In this document: positions 9,136 to 16,071 of the stretch, in pieces
How the letters are laid out: each line of letters starts with the position of its first letter
Position numbering within the stretch: position 1 is the first letter of the stretch
From: Acidimicrobium sp.
Lineage (GTDB): Bacteria > Actinomycetota > Acidimicrobiia > Acidimicrobiales > Ilumatobacteraceae
Direction of reading: 5' to 3'
Assembly: GCA_003535455.1 (NCBI GenBank)
Contig: DOHD01000158.1
Coordinates: forward strand, 1-21,350
Length of the DNA stretch: 21,350 nt
Position numbers and translations under genes: made by a program
The notes under the pieces: model-generated
The model's input: only the letters and a program-made list of their open reading frames with translations
The model's database searches: none
What the model was told of the DNA's origin: nothing

Positions 9136-10058
9136 ATTCGCTAGCGCCGTTGCCGATTGCCGGAGCCACCAGCGTCGTGTTTTTTGGTACACCTGAAGTT
9201 GCCGTGCCACATCTGCAAGCTCTAGTCGCAAACGACATCAATGTCGAACTTGTAGTGACACGACCAGATGCTCGTCGGGGTCGAGGCGGTGAAATTTCGC
9301 CGAGCCCAGTAAAAATCGCCGCACAAAAACTCGGCATCCGCGTTTCTCACGAAGTAAACGATGTCATGACGCTCGCCAACGAGACACAAAACCTTCTTGG
9401 TGTCGTCGTTGCGTTTGGTGAATTGATTTCAGTTGAAGTTTTGTCTCAGGTTCCGATGATCAACGTACATTTCTCACTCTTGCCACGATGGCGCGGTGCA
9501 GCCCCAGTCGAGCGGGCAATTTTGACCGGAGACAGCAAGACTGGTGTTTGTATCATGCGTGTAGTTGAAAAGCTCGACGAAGGCGAAATCTTTGATCGTC
9601 AAGAAGTCATTATCAACGCCTCTGACGATCTCAATTCATTGCGCATAAAGTTAAACGAAGTCGCAGTCAAGATGTTGCTAAGAATCGTCAAGATTGGTTT
9701 TGATCGCGGTATTGCCCAAACCGGCGAAGTAAGTTATGCCAAGAAAATACAAACTGCCGATCTATTAATTGATTGGCAGGGGACGTCTAGTCAGATTTTG
9801 CGCCAGGTGCGCGTCGGTGGAGCTTTCACCTACGTCAATGGTCGTCGGCTAAAGATCGTGCGGGCGCATTTGATGTCGAAAGACTCTCAAGAATTCAAAA
9901 ACGGCCAGGTTTGTGAACTCAGTAAGTCGTCGTGTCTCATCGCCTCTGGTGATGGTGCCTTGGCGATAGAAGTCGTGCAACCAGAAGGCAAGTCTGAAAT
10001 GTCGGTCGAAGAGTGGTTGCGGGGTGCTCGACTCGATGCCAAGACAATTTTTGGTTAG
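9132..10058 (+). CDS. fmt: Methionyl-tRNA formyltransferase
   Basis: Fmt formylates Met on initiator tRNA using 10-formyltetrahydrofolate. The 308-residue protein shows the Rossmann start VVFFGTPEVAVPHLQAL (about residues 16-32), the catalytic segment NVHFSLLPRWRGAAP with N111 and H113, and VVEKLDEGEIFDRQE for the later active-site loop. A C-terminal OB-like domain follows from about residue 208 (LLIDWQGTSSQILRQVRV). The start is GTG overlapping the def stop. The gene ends 11 bases before the end of the convergent DUF1844 gene. The ACCGA/TCGGT pair (10064-10084) between them is too weak to call a terminator. rsmB, which often follows fmt, is absent. Confidence 0.96.
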   Translation: MNSLAPLPIAGATSVVFFGTPEVAVPHLQALVANDINVELVVTRPDARRGRGGEISPSPVKIAAQKLGIRVSHEVNDVMTLANETQNLLGVVVAFGELISVEVLSQVPMINVHFSLLPRWRGAAPVERAILTGDSKTGVCIMRVVEKLDEGEIFDRQEVIINASDDLNSLRIKLNEVAVKMLLRIVKIGFDRGIAQTGEVSYAKKIQTADLLIDWQGTSSQILRQVRVGGAFTYVNGRRLKIVRAHLMSKDSQEFKNGQVCELSKSSCLIASGDGALAIEVVQPEGKSEMSVEEWLRGARLDAKTIFG

Positions 10059-10069
10059 GTAGAACCGAG

Positions 10070-10378
10070 TTAACTATTTTCGGTCGTCAACTTGACATAA
10101 ACCAAACGAATATTCGCCAGCGCATCTTTGAAAGTTTCGTGTTCTTCGCCAAGTCGACTGCCGAGCGAGTCGACTATTGCGGCAAGTGCGTCAATTGCCA
10201 ATCGTGCATCTTCGAATCTTGGTGGGTTCGCACCAAGATGTATTGCTGCCAGTTCGTAGAGGCCGATCACATGGTTGGCAACCACCACTTTGGCGGGTGT
10301 TTCGGCGAGGCGAGCGCGAGCCTCGGCCATCGCTTTGTCTTGGTCTGAGGTGGGGTTGTCACTCATTTGCGCTACCAT
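10070..10378 (-). CDS. DUF1844 family protein
   Basis: This is the only convincing minus-strand gene in the window. The 102-residue product has the family core ANHVIGLYELAAIHLGANPP (residues 34-53), then AIDALAAIVDSLGSRLG and ALANIRLVYVKL near the end, which match the DUF1844 family as I know it. That gene is typically found beside infC in actinobacteria. No signal peptide, membrane segment or catalytic motif is visible, and the function is unknown. Two starts are possible: ATG 10378 (MVAQMSDN) or ATG 10366 (MSDN). The CATAAT -10 candidate overlaps the first ATG, so the second, giving 98 residues, may be the real one on a nearly leaderless mRNA. The gene is divergent from infC and convergent with fmt. 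Confidence 0.85.
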   Translation of the reverse strand: MVAQMSDNPTSDQDKAMAEARARLAETPAKVVVANHVIGLYELAAIHLGANPPRFEDARLAIDALAAIVDSLGSRLGEEHETFKDALANIRLVYVKLTTENS

Positions 10379-10382
10379 TATG
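10377..10382 (-). promoter_or_regulatory. Candidate -10 for the DUF1844 gene
   Basis: CATAAT on the minus strand (five of six to consensus) overlaps the first possible ATG and lies ten bases before the second. That places the transcription start close to ATG 10366. The hexamer 17 bases upstream is not a recognisable -35. Confidence 0.4.
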
Positions 10383-10395
10383 GCTTAGCAAAAGT

Positions 10396-10565
10396 GGAAA
10401 CTAGTTTCCCACCTTGCCACAAAGTTTTACAGAGTTCGATTGATCGAACCTCGTTGCTGAGTGCGTCTTGGTCAAGCTGAAAGCCTCGGCGCTGCCGTGG
10501 CTGGCTTCGACCCGCGTGCCGTAACGGGTCAATCTTTCGAAGTTTGATTTTATTCAACACGAAAG
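10396..10565 (+). promoter_or_regulatory. Structured leader of the infC-rpmI-rplT operon
   Basis: The 222-base gap before infC is full of inverted repeats: the perfect palindrome GGAAACTAGTTTCC (10396-10409); GTTCGA-TTGA-TCGAAC (10434-10449 region); AGCC-T-CGGC-GCT-GCCG-T-GGCT (10482-10502); GACCCG-N10-CGGGTC (10509-10530); and CTTTCG-N20-CGAAAG (10534-10565) with an inner TTGA/TCAA pair, immediately before the AGGAGG. A leader RNA controlling IF3/L35/L20 synthesis is plausible, as the Bacillus operon has an L20-binding leader, but no homology to it is claimed. I could not fix the promoter. No poly-T terminator is present. Confidence 0.5.
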
Positions 10566-10571
10566 AGGAGG
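10566..10571 (+). promoter_or_regulatory. Strong ribosome binding site upstream of infC
   Basis: AGGAGG within AAAGAGGAGG is a perfect site. It lies nine bases before TTG 10581, the start of a seven-codon ORF, but 29 bases before the likely infC start. It therefore appears to serve the leader ORF rather than infC directly. Confidence 0.65.
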
Positions 10572-10580
10572 CACAGCCGC

Positions 10581-10604
10581 TTGTCAAGCAGTGAACAGTC
10601 ATAG
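10581..10604 (+). CDS. Possible seven-codon leader peptide overlapping the infC start
   Basis: TTG 10581 follows AGGAGG at good distance and opens a short ORF reading MSSSEQS then TAG (10602-10604). The TAG overlaps the ATA at 10601 that best fits the infC start, in the arrangement ATAG. Ribosomes ending here could reinitiate on ATA. Alternatively, a one-base sequencing error or a -1 frameshift would fuse these residues to IF3, because the fused N-terminus would look ordinary. Confidence 0.4.
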   Translation: MSSSEQS

Positions 10605-11275
10605 CACCGCCAAATAATGAGCCACGCTACAACGAGAGAATTCGAGCCAAGCAGGTTCGACTAGTTGATGCCGATGGGTCACAAGTTGGAGTCGTCAGTA
10701 TCGAAGATGCACTTGAGCGATCACGCAAGGCCGATTTAGACCTTGTTGAAGTTGCTCCGTTAGCAGAGCCACCCGTATGTCGCATTATGGACTACGGCAA
10801 GTTTCGCTACGAAGAGGCACAGCGACTGAAAGAGTCCCGCAAAAAAACGGTGCAGATCACAATGAAGGAAGTCAAGTTCAAGCCGAAGATCGCCAAAGGA
10901 GACTTTGACACCAAGGTGCGCCATATGCTCGAGTTTCTCGACGAAGGCCACAAGGTCAAAGTCACCCTGCAATTTCGCGGTAGAGAAATGGCTCACCCAG
11001 AGTTGGGTTCGAAGATTTTGGATGCAGTGATCGAGCAACTCGGTCCGATCGCCAAAGTTGACACCTCGGCTCGACTTGAAGGTCGAAATATGACGATGGT
11101 TCTTTCGCCAGATAAAAAAGCCGCCAAACGCCCTGCAAACCCGAAGCCCGACGCAGCCAAACCGACAGTTATTAAACCCACGACTATCAAACAAGATGAT
11201 TCAGTAACGACAACCGAAACGGAGACACAAAATGCCAAAGATGAAAACATCCAAGACAGCCAAAAAGCGATTTAA
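10601..11275 (+). CDS. infC: Translation initiation factor IF-3, probable AUA start
   Basis: IF3 binds the 30S subunit, prevents 50S joining and checks the start codon. The conserved N-terminus [17 protein letters not shown] begins at 10619, and the signature [15 protein letters not shown] follows. The C-domain runs from about [14 protein letters not shown] to [12 protein letters not shown]. No ATG, GTG or TTG lies in frame between the TGA at 10592 and the conserved region; only GTC 10598 and ATA 10601 are candidates. ATA is preferred because AUU/AUC/AUA-type starts are known for infC and allow IF3 to control itself. From ATA the protein has 224 residues, longer than E. coli IF3 (180), with a Lys/Pro/Thr-rich tail of about 50 residues. 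Its last 44 bases overlap rpmI in another frame. Confidence 0.93.
   Translation: MAPPNNEPRYNERIRAKQVRLVDADGSQVGVVSIEDALERSRKADLDLVEVAPLAEPPVCRIMDYGKFRYEEAQRLKESRKKTVQITMKEVKFKPKIAKGDFDTKVRHMLEFLDEGHKVKVTLQFRGREMAHPELGSKILDAVIEQLGPIAKVDTSARLEGRNMTMVLSPDKKAAKRPANPKPDAAKPTVIKPTTIKQDDSVTTTETETQNAKDENIQDSQKAI
11221..11224 (+). promoter_or_regulatory. Ribosome binding site of rpmI inside infC
   Basis: GGAG lies seven bases before the rpmI ATG, within the coding sequence of the IF3 tail. It gives rpmI its own initiation site. Confidence 0.6.
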
Positions 11276-11429
11276 AAAAACAGGCACGGGCAAGCTTCGC
11301 CGTCAGCAGTCGATGCGTCAGCACTTGTTCGAACACAAATCAAGCGAGCGCACACGTCGCCTTGACGGCACTGTTGATGTTCATACTGGCGATGTCAAGC
11401 GAATCAAGCGCCTGCTTGCCGAGCGGTAA
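11232..11429 (+). CDS. rpmI: 50S ribosomal protein L35 (bL35)
   Basis: L35 is a small basic protein of the large ribosomal subunit. The 65-residue product has the family start [21 protein letters not shown] and continues [18 protein letters not shown], with the usual length and charge. The ATG, supported by GGAG seven bases upstream, lies 44 bases before the infC stop in a different frame, an unusually long overlap for this operon. rplT follows after 51 bases. Confidence 0.97.
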   Translation: MPKMKTSKTAKKRFKKTGTGKLRRQQSMRQHLFEHKSSERTRRLDGTVDVHTGDVKRIKRLLAER

Positions 11430-11467
11430 ATCAAAATATCAAAAGATCTGAATTCAAACCAATAACG

Positions 11468-11473
11468 AAAGGA
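11468..11473 (+). promoter_or_regulatory. Ribosome binding site of rplT
   Basis: AAAGGA lies seven bases before the rplT ATG, in an otherwise featureless, A-rich 51-base gap after rpmI. Confidence 0.65.
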
Positions 11474-11480
11474 ATCGAAG

Positions 11481-11837
11481 ATGGCCAGAGTTAAACGTGG
11501 TGTTCATGCCCGCAAAAAGCACAGGGCAATTCTTGAAAAAGCAAAGGGTTATTACGGCGATCGAAGCCGCACTTTTCGTTCGGCAAACGAGCAGGTACTG
11601 CACTCGGGTCAGTATGCGTTTCGTGACCGTCGGGCAAAGAAGGGCGAGTTTCGCAGTCTGTGGATTCAACGAATCAACGCTGGTTGTCGTATGCATGAAA
11701 TGAGCTACAGCCGTTTTATTGCAGGTTTGTCTGCTGCGGGCATCACTGTCGACCGAAAAATTTTGGCCGACCTCGCCGTGCATGACGAAAAAGCCTTCGC
11801 CAAATTGGTTGAAACAGCAAAGGGCGCACTCGTCTGA
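11481..11837 (+). CDS. rplT: 50S ribosomal protein L20 (bL20)
   Basis: L20 is an early-assembly protein of the 50S subunit and, in several bacteria, the translational repressor of its own infC-rpmI-rplT operon. The 118-residue product begins [21 protein letters not shown] and contains [18 protein letters not shown] and [18 protein letters not shown], all typical, with normal length. A good Shine-Dalgarno sets the ATG. The TGA overlaps a CTG that appears to start the next gene. If L20 regulates the operon here, the hairpin-rich leader before infC would be its target; that is inference. Confidence 0.98.
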   Translation: MARVKRGVHARKKHRAILEKAKGYYGDRSRTFRSANEQVLHSGQYAFRDRRAKKGEFRSLWIQRINAGCRMHEMSYSRFIAGLSAAGITVDRKILADLAVHDEKAFAKLVETAKGALV

Positions 11838-12601
11838 GTCTTTCGCCGCTCGCGTTCACGAGTAATCGAGTTCAGCGACTGCGCCGACTTGTAAACGATA
11901 AATCTGAGCGCGCGCGAGAAAAGGCGTTCGTCGTCGAGGGTGCGACGCTGATTGACGAGGCGATTCGTGCGGGCTGGCAGATTGAATCACAATTCGTTGC
12001 TCCGGGTGCGTCTGCATGTTCGGGCGCGGGCAGCGCAGTTAATGATTTGGCGCCGGGTGTAATTGAGCGTGTCGCCTCGACAACAAGCCCACAACCGGTG
12101 ATCGCGATCGCGCTAAAAAAAGAACACGATATTGATGACTTGAAGAGTGCTGGTGAGGCCTGGGTTGTAGTCGCCGACAAAATTTCAGATCCAGGAAATC
12201 TAGGCACAATTCTTCGGTCGGCAGAAGCAGCGGGAGCAAGTGCAGTGTTGTTGACCAGCGGAACGGTCGATGCATTCGGCCCAAAGGTCGTGCGGGCATC
12301 TGCTGGCGCAATATTCAACATTCCGGTTTTCGAATCGGTGACACTTGAACAAGTCGCAGCCCTTGGGTTTAAAACTTGGGGTTCATCGAGTCATCAACTA
12401 GAAAAATCAGTTGACTTCAACGCCGCCGATTTGTCGGGTCGTGTGGCAATCGTGCTTGGCAACGAGGCGCATGGGTTGCCAAGTAGCACCAAACTTGACG
12501 GATGGCTGACAATTCAACATGCAGGTCGTTCTGAGAGCCTGAATGTTGCGATGGCTGCCACTCTTTTGTGCTTTGAAGTTAAGCGCCAACACAATAAGTA
12601 G
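11834..12601 (+). CDS. SpoU/TrmH family RNA 2'-O-methyltransferase, probable CUG start
   Basis: SpoU-family enzymes methylate ribose 2'-OH groups of rRNA or tRNA with S-adenosylmethionine. The catalytic part has motif 1 ([19 protein letters not shown], from about residue 115), motif 2 (VLGNEAHGL, about 206) and motif 3 ([11 protein letters not shown], about 235) of the knotted SAM-binding fold. An N-terminal substrate-binding domain is readable upstream ([32 protein letters not shown] is split across residues 12-43). The first in-frame ATG/GTG/TTG is TTG 12047, which would delete that domain. The frame is open back to a TGA at 11810, and CTG 11834 overlaps the rplT stop as CTGA, giving 255 residues. 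Position after rplT matches the tsnR-like gene of other actinobacteria. The exact target nucleotide is unknown. Confidence 0.88.
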   Translation: MSLSPLAFTSNRVQRLRRLVNDKSERAREKAFVVEGATLIDEAIRAGWQIESQFVAPGASACSGAGSAVNDLAPGVIERVASTTSPQPVIAIALKKEHDIDDLKSAGEAWVVVADKISDPGNLGTILRSAEAAGASAVLLTSGTVDAFGPKVVRASAGAIFNIPVFESVTLEQVAALGFKTWGSSSHQLEKSVDFNAADLSGRVAIVLGNEAHGLPSSTKLDGWLTIQHAGRSESLNVAMAATLLCFEVKRQHNK

Positions 12602-12625
12602 CCCAGTCGCGAAGTCGCCGAAGAC

Positions 12626-12631
12626 TAAAGT
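12626..12631 (+). promoter_or_regulatory. Weak candidate -10 for a leaderless pheS transcript
   Basis: TAAAGT fits TANNNT and ends nine bases before the pheS ATG, the same spacing as TATAAT before argC. The 39-base gap has no clear Shine-Dalgarno. No convincing -35 is seen, and read-through from upstream is possible. Confidence 0.25.
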
Positions 12632-12640
12632 TAGATAACG

Positions 12641-13669
12641 ATGTCTGAGCAAAACCTTGTTGGGTCAATGACCGCGGCGATCAATGAGGCCAAAAAGTCA
12701 GCGATGTTGGCGATTAGAAGTGCGGCAGATCTCGCCGGGCTGCGTGCGCTTTCAGCAGATCTAAATAAAAAAGACAGCCTGTTAAATAGTTTTAAGAGCG
12801 AAATGGGAAAACTGCCGTCGGTTGAAGATAAGCGGTCAATCGGTCAGTTGCTTAATGCGGCGGCAACCGAGATTGCTGCAGCACTTGAGTCTCGAACTCG
12901 CGAGTTTGTCGACAGCGAGATTTCAGCGCGCATCGAAAGCGAGTCGCTCGATCTGACCGAATTGTTGGTGCAGCGTCGACGTGGTCATAGCCATATCGTC
13001 ACTCAGGCAACCCAGAGACTTGAAGATGTCTTCATTGGTTTGGGTTTTCAGATTGCAGAAGGTCCTGAGGTTGAGACTGATTTTCACAACTTCGAGGCGC
13101 TAAATATGCCCAAGTCGCACCCAGCACGCTCAGAATTCGACACGATGTTTCTTGAATACGGCGAACCAAACTCGGTGTTGCTTCGCACGCACACTTCGCC
13201 AGTTCAGATTCGGGTGATGAAGTCTTGGAAACCACCCATCTATGCGATCATGCCCGGCCGTGTTTTCAGACGAGACACGCCCGACGCAACTCATATGCCG
13301 GTGTTTCACCAAATTGAAGGTCTCGTGATCGACAGGGGTATCACGTTCGCGCATCTGGCGGGAACAATCGAATCTTTTACGAAGGCATTTTTTGGTAGTG
13401 AGTTCACTAGTCGACTTCGACCGTCATTCTTTCCATTTACCGAGCCGAGCGCCGAGTTCGACATTCGCCGTGAAGACGGCGAATGGATAGAACTTGGCGG
13501 ATGCGGCATGGTTCACCCGAATGTTTTGGTTAGTGGAGGCATAGACCCCGAAGAGTTCAGTGGTTTTGCATTTGGATTCGGCATTGATCGCATGGCAAAA
13601 GAGCGTCACAAGGTCGAAGACATTCGCGAGATGTATGCGAACGATCTGAGATTTTTGAGGCAGTTCTAA
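12641..13669 (+). CDS. pheS: Phenylalanyl-tRNA synthetase alpha subunit
   Basis: PheS is the catalytic subunit of the alpha2-beta2 enzyme that charges tRNA-Phe. The 342-residue protein begins with a helical, probably coiled-coil tRNA-binding region (residues 1-100). The class II catalytic core follows: HPARSEFDTMF, LLRTHTSPVQIRVM, motif 2 region GRVFRRDTPDATHMPVFHQIEG, SFFPFTEPSAEFDI and motif 3 GFGIDRMAKERHKVEDIR near the C-terminus. Length is normal. The stop overlaps the pheT start as TAATG, which should keep the subunits balanced. No upstream tRNA-Phe attenuator or T-box was seen. Confidence 0.98.
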   Translation: MSEQNLVGSMTAAINEAKKSAMLAIRSAADLAGLRALSADLNKKDSLLNSFKSEMGKLPSVEDKRSIGQLLNAAATEIAAALESRTREFVDSEISARIESESLDLTELLVQRRRGHSHIVTQATQRLEDVFIGLGFQIAEGPEVETDFHNFEALNMPKSHPARSEFDTMFLEYGEPNSVLLRTHTSPVQIRVMKSWKPPIYAIMPGRVFRRDTPDATHMPVFHQIEGLVIDRGITFAHLAGTIESFTKAFFGSEFTSRLRPSFFPFTEPSAEFDIRREDGEWIELGGCGMVHPNVLVSGGIDPEEFSGFAFGFGIDRMAKERHKVEDIREMYANDLRFLRQF

Positions 13670-16053
13670 TGAAGATTCTGAATTCATGGTTGAACGAATT
13701 CGGTGCGTTTGGTGATGACAATGAAAAACTTGCCGAGGCGATGACCAACCTGGGCTTGGCAGTTGAATCGACTTCGAAAGTCGGCACACCCGTAAAAGGC
13801 GTCGTAGTAGCCAAAGTTTTGCGCACCGAGCGTCATCCTGACGCCGAAAAAGTTCACCGCGTCTATGTAGATGCAGGTGATGGCAAAGAGTTGCATGTTT
13901 GGTGTGGTGCCTTCAACATGAAACCTGGCGATTTGATTCCGTTGGCGACGCTCGGCACCGTGATGCCCGATGGTCGAATCATAACGCCTCGCGGAATTCT
14001 TGGCATTGAAAGCCACGGCATGCTCTGCTCTGGCACCGAGTTGGGCCTGACTGCAGATTCAGACGGAATCATGATTTTGCCGAGCGGGCTGAAACTTGGT
14101 GCCGACTTGTTTGACGCATTGAAGATTGCAAGCGATTGTGTTTTTGATTTGGACGTGACACGAAATCGACCTGACTGCAACGGCTATCTTGGCGTCGCCC
14201 GTGATCTGGGTGCGCATTTGGGTGTCAAAGTTTCACCACCACAAGGCGACAAAGCGAAAAAAGGTCCGGCCCGAAAGCTAAAAGTTACGATCACCGACAA
14301 AAAACGCTGTGCCCGTTACAACATGACCGTGATTTCTGGTGTCGTTGTGGGTGATTCACCGAGTTGGGTCGCTCGAAGACTTTCGAACAGCGGAATGCGA
14401 CCGATCAACAACGTGGTCGACGCTTCGAATTTGGTGATGCTTGAACTTAACCAACCGACGCACGCTTTTGATGCAGACAAAGTGAACAACGGTTTTAAAA
14501 TTCGCTGTGCTCGCCATGGTGAAACATTGCTGACATTAGACGGTCAAGTTCGAGATCTCGAATCAGGCGATCTCTTGATATGTGATGGCAAAGATACGCC
14601 GATCGGTTTGGCTGGCGTGATGGGTGGGGCATCGACAGAAATCGGCGCGAACACGAAAACCGTCGCACTTGAAACCGCATGGTTCGAATCTTCAGGTGTC
14701 GCAAGAACGGCGACACGACTTGGTCTCAAGTCTGAAGCGTCGATGCGCTTCGAGCGCGGGGTCGATCCGCACGGCATCGACCTCGCAGTCAGTCGGTTCG
14801 CGGCATTGTTGCGCGAATCGTGCCCAAATTTGGTCGTCCACAGCGCCGCGACAGATGTCAAAGAAAAGACTCTGCCACCTAAACAGAAAATCGTCGCGTT
14901 GCGAAGTTCGCAGGTCACGCGCATTTTGGGCGTGAAGCTTTCGACAAAAGCTATTTCGGCAATGCTCGCCAAGATCGGCTTCATCACCAAATCGACTTCG
15001 TCATCAAAGTTGTCGAACTCGGCAATTCTCAAAATCGCAGTACCGTCCTGGCGCCCTGATTGCGAAACCGAGATCGACATCGTCGAAGAAATCGCTAGGC
15101 ATTACGGCTATCAGAATTTGGGCAAAGTCGTGCCGCAGTCGACGATGCACGGTCGGCTTTCGTCAATCCAGCAACGTCGTCGTGATATTCGCGAATTGGT
15201 CCTGAGCATGGGGCTAAGCGAGGCGATGCCGAATCCATTTTTGGCACCAGGCGACCTCATCAAATCAGGTTTGCCCGAAGACAACGTGATACGACTTGCT
15301 AATCCACTCGTTTACGAAGAGAGTGTTTTACGCACATCGCTGCGTCCGGGTCTATTGAAGGCGATCAACTTCAATCTCTCGCATCGCGCAAGCAATATTT
15401 TGTTGTTTGAACTGGGCCATGTATACCCGGCTGGCCAACAAGACTCTGTCGAAGGTTTGCCCGCCGAATACGAATCACTTTGCTTAGTGGGTGTGGGCGA
15501 GTCGAGTGCGCTCGCTCTCGATTGGTGGAGTCAGATTTCTAGTGTGATGGGTTTTGGCGCGCAGCTCGATCAGGCAGGCGTTGAGCCTGGATATCACCCA
15601 AAGCGCAGTGCGATTTTGCGACGAGGTAAGCAAGTCTTGGGGTGTGTTGGTGAAATTGATCCTCGAGTGTTGGCACAACATCAGATCAATACTTCGGTTG
15701 CATGTCTTGAGTTGAATCTTTCAATTTTGCTTGCCGAGACTCCGCGAGTAGTGGTGGCAAAACCGGTTAGTCGATTTCCGCGTAGCGACTTTGACTTGGC
15801 TTTTTCGGTGCCGAATAGCCAATCGGCGGGCTCGGTAATCAAGGCGTTGCGCCAAGCTGGCGGCGCAGAACTCGTCGACCTCGCATTGTTCGACATTTAT
15901 CGCGGTGCGGGTTTGCCGAAAGACTCTAGAAGTCTGACCTTTAGATTGTGTATTCAAGCCGCTGATCGCACTTTGACCGACGCCGAAGTGACTGCGATTC
16001 GACAAAAGTTTCTTGATGCCGCAGCCAAACTTGGGGCAAGACTTCGCGACTAA
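13669..16053 (+). CDS. pheT: Phenylalanyl-tRNA synthetase beta subunit
   Basis: PheT pairs with PheS and carries tRNA-binding and editing functions. The 794-residue protein has the usual domain order: an EMAP-like tRNA-binding domain (about residues 40-150, with VAKVLRTERHPDAEKVHRV and GIESHGMLCSGTELGL), the B3/B4 editing domain (NVVDASNLVMLELNQPTHAFD to about residue 380), the B5 domain (about 405-475, ending in PSWRPDCETEIDIVEEIARH), a catalytic-like domain, and a C-terminal FDX-ACB anticodon-binding domain (VSRFPRSDFDLAFSV onward, about residues 700-794). The start overlaps the pheS stop (TAATG). tag follows after 18 bases. Confidence 0.98.
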   Translation: MKILNSWLNEFGAFGDDNEKLAEAMTNLGLAVESTSKVGTPVKGVVVAKVLRTERHPDAEKVHRVYVDAGDGKELHVWCGAFNMKPGDLIPLATLGTVMPDGRIITPRGILGIESHGMLCSGTELGLTADSDGIMILPSGLKLGADLFDALKIASDCVFDLDVTRNRPDCNGYLGVARDLGAHLGVKVSPPQGDKAKKGPARKLKVTITDKKRCARYNMTVISGVVVGDSPSWVARRLSNSGMRPINNVVDASNLVMLELNQPTHAFDADKVNNGFKIRCARHGETLLTLDGQVRDLESGDLLICDGKDTPIGLAGVMGGASTEIGANTKTVALETAWFESSGVARTATRLGLKSEASMRFERGVDPHGIDLAVSRFAALLRESCPNLVVHSAATDVKEKTLPPKQKIVALRSSQVTRILGVKLSTKAISAMLAKIGFITKSTSSSKLSNSAILKIAVPSWRPDCETEIDIVEEIARHYGYQNLGKVVPQSTMHGRLSSIQQRRRDIRELVLSMGLSEAMPNPFLAPGDLIKSGLPEDNVIRLANPLVYEESVLRTSLRPGLLKAINFNLSHRASNILLFELGHVYPAGQQDSVEGLPAEYESLCLVGVGESSALALDWWSQISSVMGFGAQLDQAGVEPGYHPKRSAILRRGKQVLGCVGEIDPRVLAQHQINTSVACLELNLSILLAETPRVVVAKPVSRFPRSDFDLAFSVPNSQSAGSVIKALRQAGGAELVDLALFDIYRGAGLPKDSRSLTFRLCIQAADRTLTDAEVTAIRQKFLDAAAKLGARLRD

Positions 16054-16071
16054 TTTCAAACCAAAAGCACT

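Noticed and set aside
10064..10084. ACCGA/TCGGT inverted repeat between the convergent fmt and DUF1844 genes as a bidirectional terminator
   Set aside because: The stem is only five base pairs with an 11-base loop and partly inside the DUF1844 coding end; T-runs are short. Not enough to call.
10434..10449. GTTCGATTGATCGAAC as the T-arm of a tRNA
   Set aside because: It folds as a 6-bp stem with a 4-base loop, not a 5-bp stem with a 7-base loop, and no acceptor, D or anticodon arms are present around it.
10591..10617. GTG 10591 as the start of infC or of another leader peptide
   Set aside because: It is not in the infC frame, gives only eight codons to TAA, and lies 19 bases from the Shine-Dalgarno, a worse fit than TTG 10581.
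12047..12601. TTG 12047 as the true start of the methyltransferase
   Set aside because: It would drop the recognisable N-terminal substrate-binding domain and leave an unexplained gap of about 210 bases after rplT, although it is the first standard start codon.
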